From NCBI RefSeq assembly GCF_028550435.1, contig NZ_JAQQKV010000002.1, positions 310,001-374,000 of the forward strand: a stretch of DNA of 64,000 nucleotides, written 5' to 3'. The notes below the pieces were generated by a model. That model was not told the origin of the DNA and did no database searches. It saw only the letters and a list, made by a program, of their open reading frames with translations. Within the stretch, counting starts at the first letter, position 1; each line of letters opens with the position of its first letter. Of the stretch, positions 9,394-17,718 are shown piece by piece. A program made the translations under genes and the position numbers. This DNA is from Asticcacaulis machinosus. Its GTDB lineage: Bacteria > Pseudomonadota > Alphaproteobacteria > Caulobacterales > Caulobacteraceae.

Positions 9394-9425
9394 TATTAAA
9401 GCCTCTTTTTAGCCTGGGACCTCTT

Positions 9426-10964
9426 TTAAGCTTGGGCCACGCGGTATTTGTGGTGTTCGCTCTTGTTCACGCGCTTTTCACCGCTGCCGACCATGCGCTC
9501 GGTCAGGCGGATCTGATCGACATATTCCTTAAAGGCAGGTGTGGTCAAATCAACCGCCACGGCATCAAAGTGCGCCCATTCGGTATTGCCAAGCTTAACG
9601 TGCTTTTCGACCATGCGCGCCCCGGCGGCCACAGCCAGCGCTGAGCCCAGCCAGCCGAAATCATGGCTGGAAAAGGCAGGTACGATGCGCGGGTTTTGCG
9701 CCGACAGCTCATGGTAACGGCGCACGACGGCGATATTGGTGTCCTCGGCGGGCGTCGGATAGGCCGAATTGGCCTGCATCAAAATAAGCTTTTCGCACGC
9801 CGTGAAATTATCCAGCACCCAGCGCTCATAGGCTTCATCGGTCATACCGGTCGATAGCACCACCGAACCGGTATAATTTTTCGAAACGAATTCAAGGTAA
9901 TCCGTATGCTCGGAAATGGTCGACGGCAGCTTGACCATCGCCGGTTTGACATCGAGCATGAACTCAAACGACGGCTTATCGAGGATCGAGGCAAACCAGC
10001 CCATGCCCAAGCTCTTGCACAGCGTATCCACGAACGCGAAGTCGTCCTTGCTCAGTTCCAGTTGGTGGCGATAGTCGCCAAAGGTCGACCCGAACGGTGA
10101 TACGTAGGGGGCTTTAAGCTGCTCAGCCGAATAGAAGCTTTCGACATCGCGCTTTTGCAGTTTGATATAGTCCGCCCCCGCCGCCTTGGCGGAGCGGATC
10201 ATACGCTCAAGACGTAGGCGGTCGCCAAAATGGTTGGTGGTCAGCTCAGCAATGACATCAACCTTATGGATGTTATCTGTGGCCGCCAGCGGTTCTGGCG
10301 TGCCCAGTTGCGCATTAAGCTCGGTAGGCGTAAGCGCACTGAACGATTTGGTGCCGACATGGCGGACTTCGATCTCTGAGCCCTTGAGGACATAGAGCGC
10401 ATTCAGGAAATAGAATTCCTGCGTGTTGAACACCATCTTACGGTCAGCGTCGCGGGCATGGGAATAGTCGCTGTCGATGCGCTCACTATAGGCCTGACTG
10501 CCATCATAGCTAAAATCAAGGCCGACCATGTAGACCGTCTGCGGACGTCCGCGAATGGCAGCGACCTTACGCGCCACCTGTAACGCCGTGATAAACAGAA
10601 TATCTTCGATGACCAGATCACCAGCCTGAAAACGCTGCATCATCAGATCAGCAGATTCCTGCGTCAGCGGCGTATGCGGCAGTTGCACCACCGAGCGATC
10701 CGCAGCCTTCAGCGGCGTCGAGGTCAGATAGGCGCGCGATTTCAGGCCATTGGCCTGAACGCTGTCGGCGGCCCACGCCGCATGAAACACGCTGATGTCG
10801 GCAGGCGCGATGCGTTCGGCATCGTTCATAGCAATGACCAGAGAGCCCGCGAAAATCTGCGGGTCGATCTGGTCGATCGACGGCCCCTTACCGAGGATGA
10901 AGATCGTGTCGGTGGCGTATGTCGAAGCGATGTTTCCGATCAGGTTCGAGATAGCGTCCGTCAT
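9426..10964 (-). CDS. Two-domain nonulosonic acid synthase: GxGPS domain fused to NeuB
   Basis: This 512-residue protein has two parts. Residues about 1-225 form a Rossmann-like domain with FILGKGPSIDQI at residues 22-33, recalling MptE-like (DUF115) or GT42 sialyltransferase-type proteins. From about residue 235 (VDVIAELTTNHFGDRLRLERMI) to the end is a NeuB domain, which condenses phosphoenolpyruvate with an N-acyl sugar to make a nonulosonic acid; LQKRD, VVLSTGMTD and SSHDFG are visible. The usual C-terminal antifreeze-like (SAF) domain is absent. The start at 10964 has AAGGAG at the right distance; a longer frame to 11108 would only run back through the phosphatase gene. It overlaps that gene by 77 bases. 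Confidence 0.8.
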   Translation of the reverse strand: MTDAISNLIGNIASTYATDTIFILGKGPSIDQIDPQIFAGSLVIAMNDAERIAPADISVFHAAWAADSVQANGLKSRAYLTSTPLKAADRSVVQLPHTPLTQESADLMMQRFQAGDLVIEDILFITALQVARKVAAIRGRPQTVYMVGLDFSYDGSQAYSERIDSDYSHARDADRKMVFNTQEFYFLNALYVLKGSEIEVRHVGTKSFSALTPTELNAQLGTPEPLAATDNIHKVDVIAELTTNHFGDRLRLERMIRSAKAAGADYIKLQKRDVESFYSAEQLKAPYVSPFGSTFGDYRHQLELSKDDFAFVDTLCKSLGMGWFASILDKPSFEFMLDVKPAMVKLPSTISEHTDYLEFVSKNYTGSVVLSTGMTDEAYERWVLDNFTACEKLILMQANSAYPTPAEDTNIAVVRRYHELSAQNPRIVPAFSSHDFGWLGSALAVAAGARMVEKHVKLGNTEWAHFDAVAVDLTTPAFKEYVDQIRLTERMVGSGEKRVNKSEHHKYRVAQA

Positions 10965-11595
10965 AAGGCTCTCCTTCAACAATGACTTCACAGCCGTGCT
11001 CACGCGCAAGCTGTACGCCTGCCAGCATATCCCAGCTTTTGGCGCCGGCCGGATTGACAAACCTTGCCAGCGATCCGCGCACAACATTAAACAGGTTATA
11101 GACCGCACAGCCCATAATGCGGGCTTCGCCGCCGACGGGGATCATTTCGACCAGCTTATCATTGATCGACGACGAAAACCCGGTAATCCGTGACGTCTGA
11201 TAGTCAATCTTATCACCGGTCATGAGCTTCAGCCCCATTTCCGGCACCATCAACATAGAGGCAGCATGCTGGCGCTTATGCCATATCGACAGGGATACAC
11301 CCCATTCGGGCAGGCCGGAACAGAAATTCTCGGTGCCATCAATCGGATCAAGCACCGCCGTCCAGTCCTGATCGTCCGCCGCGCCTATGGTATAGCTTTC
11401 TTCGCCGACGAAGTTGATATCACCCATCAGGCCGGTCAGGTGATCCTTAATGGCGTTTTCCAGAAAGACATCGGCGACCGTCACAGGACTGCCGTCATCC
11501 TTCCAGGTGACCTCACGACGGTTGGCCAGAACATGGGGCAGATGCTGCTGTACGACCCCGGCCACACTGCCAAGGATTTTAATCGCGTCGGTCAT
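10888..11595 (-). CDS. Inositol monophosphatase family phosphatase (CysQ-like)
   Basis: This protein of about 235 residues has the metal-dependent phosphatase signatures of the IMPase/CysQ family: EES about 65 residues in, then DPIDGTENF, and near the end GAKSWDMLAG, corresponding to the family's 'WDxAAG' motif. Known members hydrolyse inositol phosphates, fructose bisphosphate or adenosine bisphosphate. In this setting, between a NeuB-type synthase and ExoM, dephosphorylation of a nonulosonic acid 9-phosphate or its precursor is an attractive inference, not a demonstrated role. The start MTDAIKILG at 11595 is preferred to one eleven codons upstream because the extra segment looks non-coding. 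The last 25 codons overlap the start of the next gene. Confidence 0.75.
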   Translation of the reverse strand: MTDAIKILGSVAGVVQQHLPHVLANRREVTWKDDGSPVTVADVFLENAIKDHLTGLMGDINFVGEESYTIGAADDQDWTAVLDPIDGTENFCSGLPEWGVSLSIWHKRQHAASMLMVPEMGLKLMTGDKIDYQTSRITGFSSSINDKLVEMIPVGGEARIMGCAVYNLFNVVRGSLARFVNPAGAKSWDMLAGVQLAREHGCEVIVEGEPYDGRYLEPDRKHRFDIRHRHDLHPR

Positions 11596-11748
11596 TGAGG
11601 CCGGCCTTGGAAAAATCGGTAATAGCAAAATTCAAAATCAATAGGCTGCGACCTTAGTGGCAAACGGAATGATCGCAAAATTCTTTTTGCGGCGCACCCA
11701 ACAAAAAATCCTATTGAAAAGCCTGAATTAACCACGCCCCGACCGCTT

Positions 11749-12642
11749 TCAGTATTGACTTATTTCTTTGGAGCCCGACAGGCCCGATATCGTTCCCAGA
11801 TGGAGCGCGCCGCGCAGTATATTGCGCCTGCGCTTCACCGGCGACCATGCCGTCATCGCTGCCGAAGCAAAGCTGAAACCGGCCTTAGCAGCAGCCATCG
11901 CCTGCTCGACCACGACCGGGCGGGTCAGGCCGCCCTCACGGATCAGGCGGCCGTGAGTCTGGCCCGACCGAAAGCGCCGGTCACGCAACCACTTAAAACT
12001 AGCCCGCGCCGGCGGCACCGGCTCTTCGATCCAGGCCTGCCGCGCATAGGCGATTTTACCGCCGCGCCGATAAATCTGCGTGAAGAAATCAGTGTCCTCA
12101 CCACCGCTTTTGCCGCGCGACAGATCAAAGCTTAAGCCCTGAACCTTATCCGAGCGGCGATCCAGCAGAGCATTGCAGGTATAGCCGGTCAGGATGTCAT
12201 CACCCACGATCACCGGATAGGTCGAGTGGAAATCCCCGTCCCTGATCCAGCCCGCGATCCCCTCCGGATAGAGCGCGCGCACCGGCCCCAAAACGGCATC
12301 CGCACCGGCCGCTTCAGCGGTCGTCACCATCTCTTTCAGCCAGCCGGGCGTGACCAGTTCATCGTCATCGATAAACAGGGTATAACGTCCCGTGGCCGCC
12401 TCAAGGCAGGCATTGCGAGCCACCGAAATATTAGCTTTTGGGGCATGAATATAGGTCAGCGGAAACGGCACTTCCGGCCCCATCGCCTCGACGCGGTCTC
12501 TGGCTGACGGTACCTCGTCATTGTCGGCAACGATCACCCGCACGGCATGATCCGACGGCACCTCAAGCGATGCCAGCGAACGCAGGGTGGTGGCAATATG
12601 CTCACGCCGGAACGTACAGATACAGATATCGATATCGGCCAT
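11749..12642 (-). CDS. Family 2 glycosyltransferase, ExoM-like
   Basis: This 297-residue GT2 enzyme starts DICICTFRREHIATTLRSLA, has VIVADNDEVPSARD, ANISVARNACLEAATG and then FIDDDELV, the order and wording seen in ExoM of rhizobial succinoglycan synthesis. ExoM adds a beta-1,4-linked glucose to the lipid-linked intermediate. The assignment as ExoM-like rests on recalled family pattern, so the linkage here stays an inference. It is followed by the nonulosonate genes and preceded by ExoA-like and ExoL-like genes on the same strand, all probably one operon. The start is a clear ATG (MADIDICIC). Confidence 0.82.
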   Translation of the reverse strand: MADIDICICTFRREHIATTLRSLASLEVPSDHAVRVIVADNDEVPSARDRVEAMGPEVPFPLTYIHAPKANISVARNACLEAATGRYTLFIDDDELVTPGWLKEMVTTAEAAGADAVLGPVRALYPEGIAGWIRDGDFHSTYPVIVGDDILTGYTCNALLDRRSDKVQGLSFDLSRGKSGGEDTDFFTQIYRRGGKIAYARQAWIEEPVPPARASFKWLRDRRFRSGQTHGRLIREGGLTRPVVVEQAMAAAKAGFSFASAAMTAWSPVKRRRNILRGALHLGTISGLSGSKEISQY

Positions 12643-12688
12643 GTGAGCCCTAAAAATAACAGAATAAAATAAGCAGGGCCTTAAGCCC

Positions 12689-13711
12689 TTAAGCCGCTTT
12701 AAATTTCAGCTCAAACCACTTTTTCCAGAACCCGACCGACCAGGCGATGTGCATGGTCATGGCGGCATAACCGGACATAAACCCTTCGACCGAACGCGTT
12801 CGCACACCCTCGATCACGGCCAGCCCGCCCCACAGGCACAACCACCCGATCAGCGGCAGGGCGCACACCCACCAGATCGCGGCCAGCGGCGCCATCAGGA
12901 TCGACGGCAGAACCATAGCCGGAATAATCTGGCGCAGGCCCGGCGTCTGCTTATGTTTAAGGATATTCTGGATACGACCGCTGCCATAGCCGCGGTACTG
13001 CTTAAACAGCCCTCTGGCGGTGGTGCGCGGCAGATATTCCATGACGGTTTTCGGCGTCATCCAGATGTAATAACCGATCTTACGTAAGCGAAAATCAAGC
13101 TCAGCATCCTCATTGTGCGCAAAGCTTTCATCATAACCACCCACTTCGCGAAACGCCTTGATACGCATCAACGCGTGGTGGCCGTGATCGACAAATTCGC
13201 CCTTATTGACCACGCGGTGCTTTGAGCCGCCATTGCCGAGCGGGGAGTTTTGCGCGATCGCGACCGCCTTCTGGAACGCGCCCGCGCCGATGGTGTTCAT
13301 CGACACCACGATCGACGCACAGCCGACCTTGCGCGCCTCAAACATCAGTTGCTCGCAAAAATCTTCAGGATAGCTGCCGTGGGCATCGATGCGGATCAGA
13401 TATTCGGCGTCGTCACCGTAGCGTGCGACCGCCAGATTTATACCGGCGCTCTGGATTTTCTTCGGGTTATGCAGCAGCCGCACCGGCGCGCCGTCATCGA
13501 CGAAGCGCCTGACAATATCCTGGGTGCCATCGGTCGATCCGCCATCGGCAACCACAATCAGCGATCCGGCCTCACCTTCGGTGCGCACCAGCCAATCCAG
13601 AACCTTGCCGATATGCGCGGCCTCATTAAGGCACGGCACCACGACCAGCACCTTTTCCGGGCGCACAGGCTCTGCGGACGTTAAATTCACAGCCAGACCC
13701 GCCTCACGCAT
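12689..13711 (-). CDS. Family 2 glycosyltransferase, ExoA-like (copy 1)
   Basis: This 340-residue GT2 enzyme has VLVVVPCLNEAAHIGKVL, VADGGSTDGTQDIV, IRIDAHGSYPEDF (the DXD-type site) and HNEDAELDFRLRKIG. The C-terminal third has hydrophobic segments (PAMVLPSILMAPLAAIWWVC and following), as in ExoA, a membrane-attached beta-1,3-glucosyltransferase of succinoglycan synthesis. A clear paralogue lies at 35402-36439 with the same architecture, including the HGHHA segment. The gene begins eight bases before the end of the ExoL-like gene, with an AGGTGG ribosome-binding site. The sugar transferred is inferred only by family. Confidence 0.84.
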   Translation of the reverse strand: MREAGLAVNLTSAEPVRPEKVLVVVPCLNEAAHIGKVLDWLVRTEGEAGSLIVVADGGSTDGTQDIVRRFVDDGAPVRLLHNPKKIQSAGINLAVARYGDDAEYLIRIDAHGSYPEDFCEQLMFEARKVGCASIVVSMNTIGAGAFQKAVAIAQNSPLGNGGSKHRVVNKGEFVDHGHHALMRIKAFREVGGYDESFAHNEDAELDFRLRKIGYYIWMTPKTVMEYLPRTTARGLFKQYRGYGSGRIQNILKHKQTPGLRQIIPAMVLPSILMAPLAAIWWVCALPLIGWLCLWGGLAVIEGVRTRSVEGFMSGYAAMTMHIAWSVGFWKKWFELKFKAA

Positions 13712-14834
13712 GCGCCACCTGCAAGGCTTTCAGGCGATCAACGAACCCCACACAGTCGTCACGGGTAGCCGTAAACAGAGACGCAGGACACGCGTTCAAT
13801 GCCGCCCGCAAATCCGCAAGTCGATCCGGCGTAAGCGTCTCAAACAGGGCCTTTAACGCCTGCGGTGTGGCCTCATCCAGAGTCAGGCCGATACCATGAC
13901 GGCTGACGAACTTGCCGGTCTCAGTCCCGCTCAGAGCAATCGGCACCGAGCCATGTCGGCTGCCTTCATAGAGCCGGTTGGGCAACAGCCATTTGGAATT
14001 CTGGCCTTCTTCGAAAAAATCAATCGCCCAGGTCAGATCGACCTGCGCATACATATCGCTCAAATCCTCGGCACGATACGGCCCGCCAAAGCCTATATGA
14101 GGCTCAGCCACGATCTGCGCGTCGAAATCCTCGAACTCATTATAGGCGGGCTTACCACGCATAACCACCTTAACCCGGCCATCCATCGCCCGCGTAAAGG
14201 CCGACAGAATCTCCAGCGACTTGACGCACCGCAAGGCCCCGAACCAGCCGATGGTGATAACACCATCCGCAGGTTTGGACGCCGCCATCGCGTTCATCCG
14301 CCCTTCGATATCCAGAACCTTATTTTCCATCAGGAAAACCGGCAGTTTGAGGTTCTGCATCGGTTCAAAGTAATTCTCAACAAAAGCCGGGGAACTGGTG
14401 ACCACCATCGATGCCCGCGACATCAGGCTGCGCTCGGCCCCGCGCAGCAGGGCCCCGATAAAATCACGGCGCAGCAGCAGACGGTGAATATCGAGGCTTT
14501 CGTACACAATGACTGGCGCAGGCGCAAACCGTCTGGCGACCTGACGGGCCAGAAACAGCATTTCCAGATTGCGAGCAATGATAATGTCCGGGCGCTCCCC
14601 GCCCAAAGCACGGATCAGGGACGGCGCACTGGCAATCGTTTTGGCGGCGCGATGGGCAAAGGCACCGTTGCGGGTTTCACCCAGATCGATGACCTTATCC
14701 GCAGAACCTGCCGCTGGTTTTGGCCCCCGCCGAAAACCCGCCAGATAGACCTGCGCTCCGCCCGCCTCAAGCATAAGGGTTCGACGGCGCACCGCCGCAT
14801 CTTCCAGATCATGCACAAGATAGAGTACCCGCAT
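13704..14834 (-). CDS. GT-B glycosyltransferase, ExoL-like
   Basis: This protein of about 376 residues starts RVLYLVHDLEDAAVRRRTLML and contains GGAQVYLAGFRRG, a pattern I associate with ExoL-type transferases of succinoglycan synthesis. The later part has ITIGWFGALRCVKSLEIL and LPNRLYEGSRHGSVPIAL, equivalent to the nucleotide-sugar region of GT4 enzymes. The ATG at 14834 was preferred over a GTG two codons upstream. It leads the minus-strand series ExoL, ExoA, ExoM, phosphatase, NeuB fusion, CMP-sugar synthetase. The lasso-peptide exporter gene ends 145 bases upstream on the same strand, so read-through from the lasso operon into this EPS operon is possible. Confidence 0.78.
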   Translation of the reverse strand: MRVLYLVHDLEDAAVRRRTLMLEAGGAQVYLAGFRRGPKPAAGSADKVIDLGETRNGAFAHRAAKTIASAPSLIRALGGERPDIIIARNLEMLFLARQVARRFAPAPVIVYESLDIHRLLLRRDFIGALLRGAERSLMSRASMVVTSSPAFVENYFEPMQNLKLPVFLMENKVLDIEGRMNAMAASKPADGVITIGWFGALRCVKSLEILSAFTRAMDGRVKVVMRGKPAYNEFEDFDAQIVAEPHIGFGGPYRAEDLSDMYAQVDLTWAIDFFEEGQNSKWLLPNRLYEGSRHGSVPIALSGTETGKFVSRHGIGLTLDEATPQALKALFETLTPDRLADLRAALNACPASLFTATRDDCVGFVDRLKALQVAHA

Positions 14835-14978
14835 GGTCACACTAATGGATTCCGGAAAATTAAAAACCTATACGATTCGCGTAAACGCTGAGTAAGATTA
14901 GCCCATGAACTCAAACAATTTATGAACAGGACGCGGTAATCCTTGCCCAGACAGGATTTGCGCCCCGTAGCCAACGCC

Positions 14979-16736
14979 TTACCCGACACCATGACTTAAG
15001 ACCCGCCCACCTTCAACCGTGATCACCTTATCGGCGCATTCGACCACGACCGGATTATGGGTGATCAAAAGCACCGTCATCTGACCGCGCAAAGCATCAA
15101 TCGTCGACAATATGCCCTGAGTATTCTCACGATCGAGCGCGCTGGTCGATTCATCAAGGATCAACAGGGCCGGCTGACGCAGCAGGGCCCGCGCCAAAGC
15201 GACCCGCTGACGCTCCCCGCCCGACAGCTTGATCCCGCCGTCACCGACCGGTGTATCCAGCCTCTGCGGCAGACGCTCTATGAAGGCCGCCGCCTGCGCC
15301 TGTCGCAAGGCCTGCCACATGTCATCCACCGTGGCATGGGGTGCCGCGATTTTCAGGTTCTCCGCCACGGTTGCCGACAGCAGATAGGTTTCCTGCGGCA
15401 CGTAAGCAATGTGGGTGCGCCATGACGGACCGTGGGCAGCCTCTAAGGCCACGCCATCAATCAGGATGCGGCCGCTATCGGGCATCAACAGGCCCATGAC
15501 CAGATCGGCCATAGTGCTCTTGCCGCCGCCGGACGGGCCGACAATCGCTGTGATCTGTTTGGCGGGCAGGCTGAAACTGACGGCATCAACCGCCAGATGA
15601 TCACCATAAGCAAAACTGACCGTCTCAAAATCGAGGCTGTGTTTTAGACCCGCCGGGGCCGGGGTTGCCGCCGCCTGCGGGATTTCCACGGCGGCGTCAC
15701 AGTCGGCCTTGACACGCTGCATGGTCTCAAAGGCCGGTAGGTTGATAATGGCGTTCTGCAGATGATCCTGCGTGCCGGTAAAGCGCGGCGACAGGCGCAT
15801 AAAGATGACCAGCAGCACGATGATGCGCGAAAACGGCATGGCATAGACGGCATAGGCGACATAGATAAACAGGCACACCATGACCGCGCTCAAGATTTGA
15901 AACAGGGTCGTCCCCAGCGAATTGATGCGGGTATAACGCATCAGGTCGCCGCGCATCCGCTCCAGTGTCCCGTTCAGTTCAGCGATATAGCGCGGTTCAG
16001 CATTGAAGCTTTTGGTGACCTTAAGGCCTGCCAGAAAATCGCTGATGGTGCGGTACTGGCGCTGGCGCTCGGTCGTCAGCTTATCGCCAAAGATCGCGCC
16101 CTGCTTACGGATCGGGCGCAGAGCCACAAACACCAAAGCCCCGGCCACCGCCGCAATCGCCGTCATCTGCCACGAGATCATCAGCGACAGCAGCATGTAG
16201 GCACACAGGAACACCCCGTTTTGAATCAACAGGAACAGACTTGCCGTCGCCGTCTGCACCCGGTCAATATCACCGGTCAGGACGTGATCGAGGTCCGCCG
16301 TGCGCTTGCGCGCCACCGCTGACCAGCGCGCCCGTGAGATGCTGGCGAACAGGTCGATGCGCAGGCGGTTGACCGTATCAACCAGCAGCGCCGACATATA
16401 GATATTCTTGAAGCGCGCAAACAGTGCTCCGATAGTCACCACCGCGACGAACACAACCAGAATCAGCCACAGTTCAATCTGAAACGACGCCCCCAACACC
16501 GGCGCCAAGAGCCCAGTCGGCAGGTCGAGCACCGTGCCCCCGCCCTGCGCGCTGATGAACTGCAACAGCGGCAACAGCAGCAGCAGCGATACCCCTTCGC
16601 TGAAACTGCCCAAAATCAGGAAGACGACCGACAGGATTGAGCGTTTGCGTGACACCGACAGCACATAGGCCGCCAAAGCCCGGCAGCGCTGCCAGGTCTT
16701 AAGGCCAGTCGTTATGGAAGAATCAGCCAAGGTCAT
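14979..16736 (-). CDS. Lasso peptide ABC exporter (D protein)
   Basis: This 585-residue half-transporter has an N-terminal membrane domain with about six hydrophobic segments and a C-terminal ATPase. The ATPase carries the Walker A motif (VGPSGGGKST), the Q-loop (AYVPQETYLLSATVAENL), the signature LSGGERQRVALARALL and the Walker B region LLILDESTSALD. Its ATG overlaps the end of the kinase-like gene by 14 bases, so it is the last gene of the lasso operon. Lasso clusters commonly encode such an exporter, which secretes the threaded peptide and gives immunity. No leader-cleaving C39 peptidase domain is visible, as expected when the B2 protein removes the leader. Confidence 0.88.
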   Translation of the reverse strand: MTLADSSITTGLKTWQRCRALAAYVLSVSRKRSILSVVFLILGSFSEGVSLLLLLPLLQFISAQGGGTVLDLPTGLLAPVLGASFQIELWLILVVFVAVVTIGALFARFKNIYMSALLVDTVNRLRIDLFASISRARWSAVARKRTADLDHVLTGDIDRVQTATASLFLLIQNGVFLCAYMLLSLMISWQMTAIAAVAGALVFVALRPIRKQGAIFGDKLTTERQRQYRTISDFLAGLKVTKSFNAEPRYIAELNGTLERMRGDLMRYTRINSLGTTLFQILSAVMVCLFIYVAYAVYAMPFSRIIVLLVIFMRLSPRFTGTQDHLQNAIINLPAFETMQRVKADCDAAVEIPQAAATPAPAGLKHSLDFETVSFAYGDHLAVDAVSFSLPAKQITAIVGPSGGGKSTMADLVMGLLMPDSGRILIDGVALEAAHGPSWRTHIAYVPQETYLLSATVAENLKIAAPHATVDDMWQALRQAQAAAFIERLPQRLDTPVGDGGIKLSGGERQRVALARALLRQPALLILDESTSALDRENTQGILSTIDALRGQMTVLLITHNPVVVECADKVITVEGGRVLSHGVG

Positions 16737-17628
16737 GTTCTATCATAGCCACAGCTTCGCCTAAGCGCTCCAGCGAATCCGGCACAATCAACCGCCGGGC
16801 CACACCTAATTCGGCCAGATAAGCACATTGCTGCATAAAACCGGGCGCACTTCCGGCTGACAAGGCGTCTTTGCCGAAACGGATCAGATAGGAAAAGCGC
16901 ATCAGGGCACGAAAGGCCTCGACCGGACTTAAGTCAATCACCTGCGCCTGCGGGCCCCGTTCCAGCACATATAGACGTCCCGGCACGGCATAGTCATTGG
17001 AAAAATGCTCACTGACGCTGTGCTGACGTTTATCAAAGCCCGGCACGTCGATCATCTCCAGCGGCCGCGCCTTCTCAATCGCTACCGTCGCCGCCGATTC
17101 ATCAGTCAGCTTCATCTGCGGAAAGCCCGGCAGAATGCGCACGTCCGGCTTGAAATCAAAGGCCAGCACATCGTCGGTCAGCAACGGATAGCCCTTACCG
17201 ACCAAAGCCCCGGCGGTCGTCGATTTTCCGGCGCGCTTGTCGCCCAGAAAGCCCGCGCCCTTACCGTTAATCAGCACCGCGCTGGCGTGCAGCACCATCA
17301 GGCCACGCACATGTAAAAGCATGGCCATCACCGGCCCCAGCAGCGGCAGGCGCACGATCTTTTCCGGCACATCAGCGCGCGCATCGACTACGATTTCAGA
17401 CGTGCCTTTGATCTCGAACTTACCGACCGCGGCCCAGTCCAAAATCTGAAGATCGCGGCTGAACTCAAAGAAGGTTCCCGGCGCCCCCACCGGCAGATCA
17501 CGCCCGATCGATTCGCACCGGATCACCAGATCGGCGGCGTCATTATCTGACGGCAAAAGTTCCGGCAGTTCGATCTCGGAATGGATCGTCAGCCCATAGG
17601 CGGTGTGGCGATAAAGAGGCTTAGTCAT
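16723..17628 (-). CDS. HPr kinase-like lasso peptide kinase (K protein)
   Basis: This protein of about 301 residues resembles the C-terminal domain of HPr kinase/phosphorylase. It has HASAV at residues 114-118, a P-loop GDKRAGKST at 129-137 and TDDVLAF at 151-157. It lacks the N-terminal domain of true HPr kinases. Homologues in kinase-type lasso clusters (paeninodin PadeK, ThcoK) phosphorylate the side chain of the C-terminal Ser of the precursor, and the precursor here ends in Ser. The ATG at 17628 was chosen over one ten codons upstream because GGAAAG precedes it and the homology begins there. A role in nitrogen or carbon control is unlikely, given its place between the cyclase and the exporter genes. 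Confidence 0.82.
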   Translation of the reverse strand: MTKPLYRHTAYGLTIHSEIELPELLPSDNDAADLVIRCESIGRDLPVGAPGTFFEFSRDLQILDWAAVGKFEIKGTSEIVVDARADVPEKIVRLPLLGPVMAMLLHVRGLMVLHASAVLINGKGAGFLGDKRAGKSTTAGALVGKGYPLLTDDVLAFDFKPDVRILPGFPQMKLTDESAATVAIEKARPLEMIDVPGFDKRQHSVSEHFSNDYAVPGRLYVLERGPQAQVIDLSPVEAFRALMRFSYLIRFGKDALSAGSAPGFMQQCAYLAELGVARRLIVPDSLERLGEAVAMIEHDLG

Positions 17629-17718
17629 GAAAGACAGCTTTCCAGTGAGCGCACGCATTAAATTTTACAAAAACGCCACTCCTGCCGGGCTCAGACCACG
17701 GCACCCCCAAATTGTGTA

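Noticed and set aside
10965-11108. 48-residue N-terminal extension of the NeuB-fusion protein
   Set aside because: It runs antiparallel in phase through the phosphatase gene; the internal ATG at 10964 has an AAGGAG site and the domain starts there.
16723-17628. True HPr kinase of the nitrogen/carbon PTS, paired with ptsN at 55990
   Set aside because: It lacks the N-terminal HPr kinase domain, is 38 kb from ptsN, and is locked between lasso cyclase and exporter genes.
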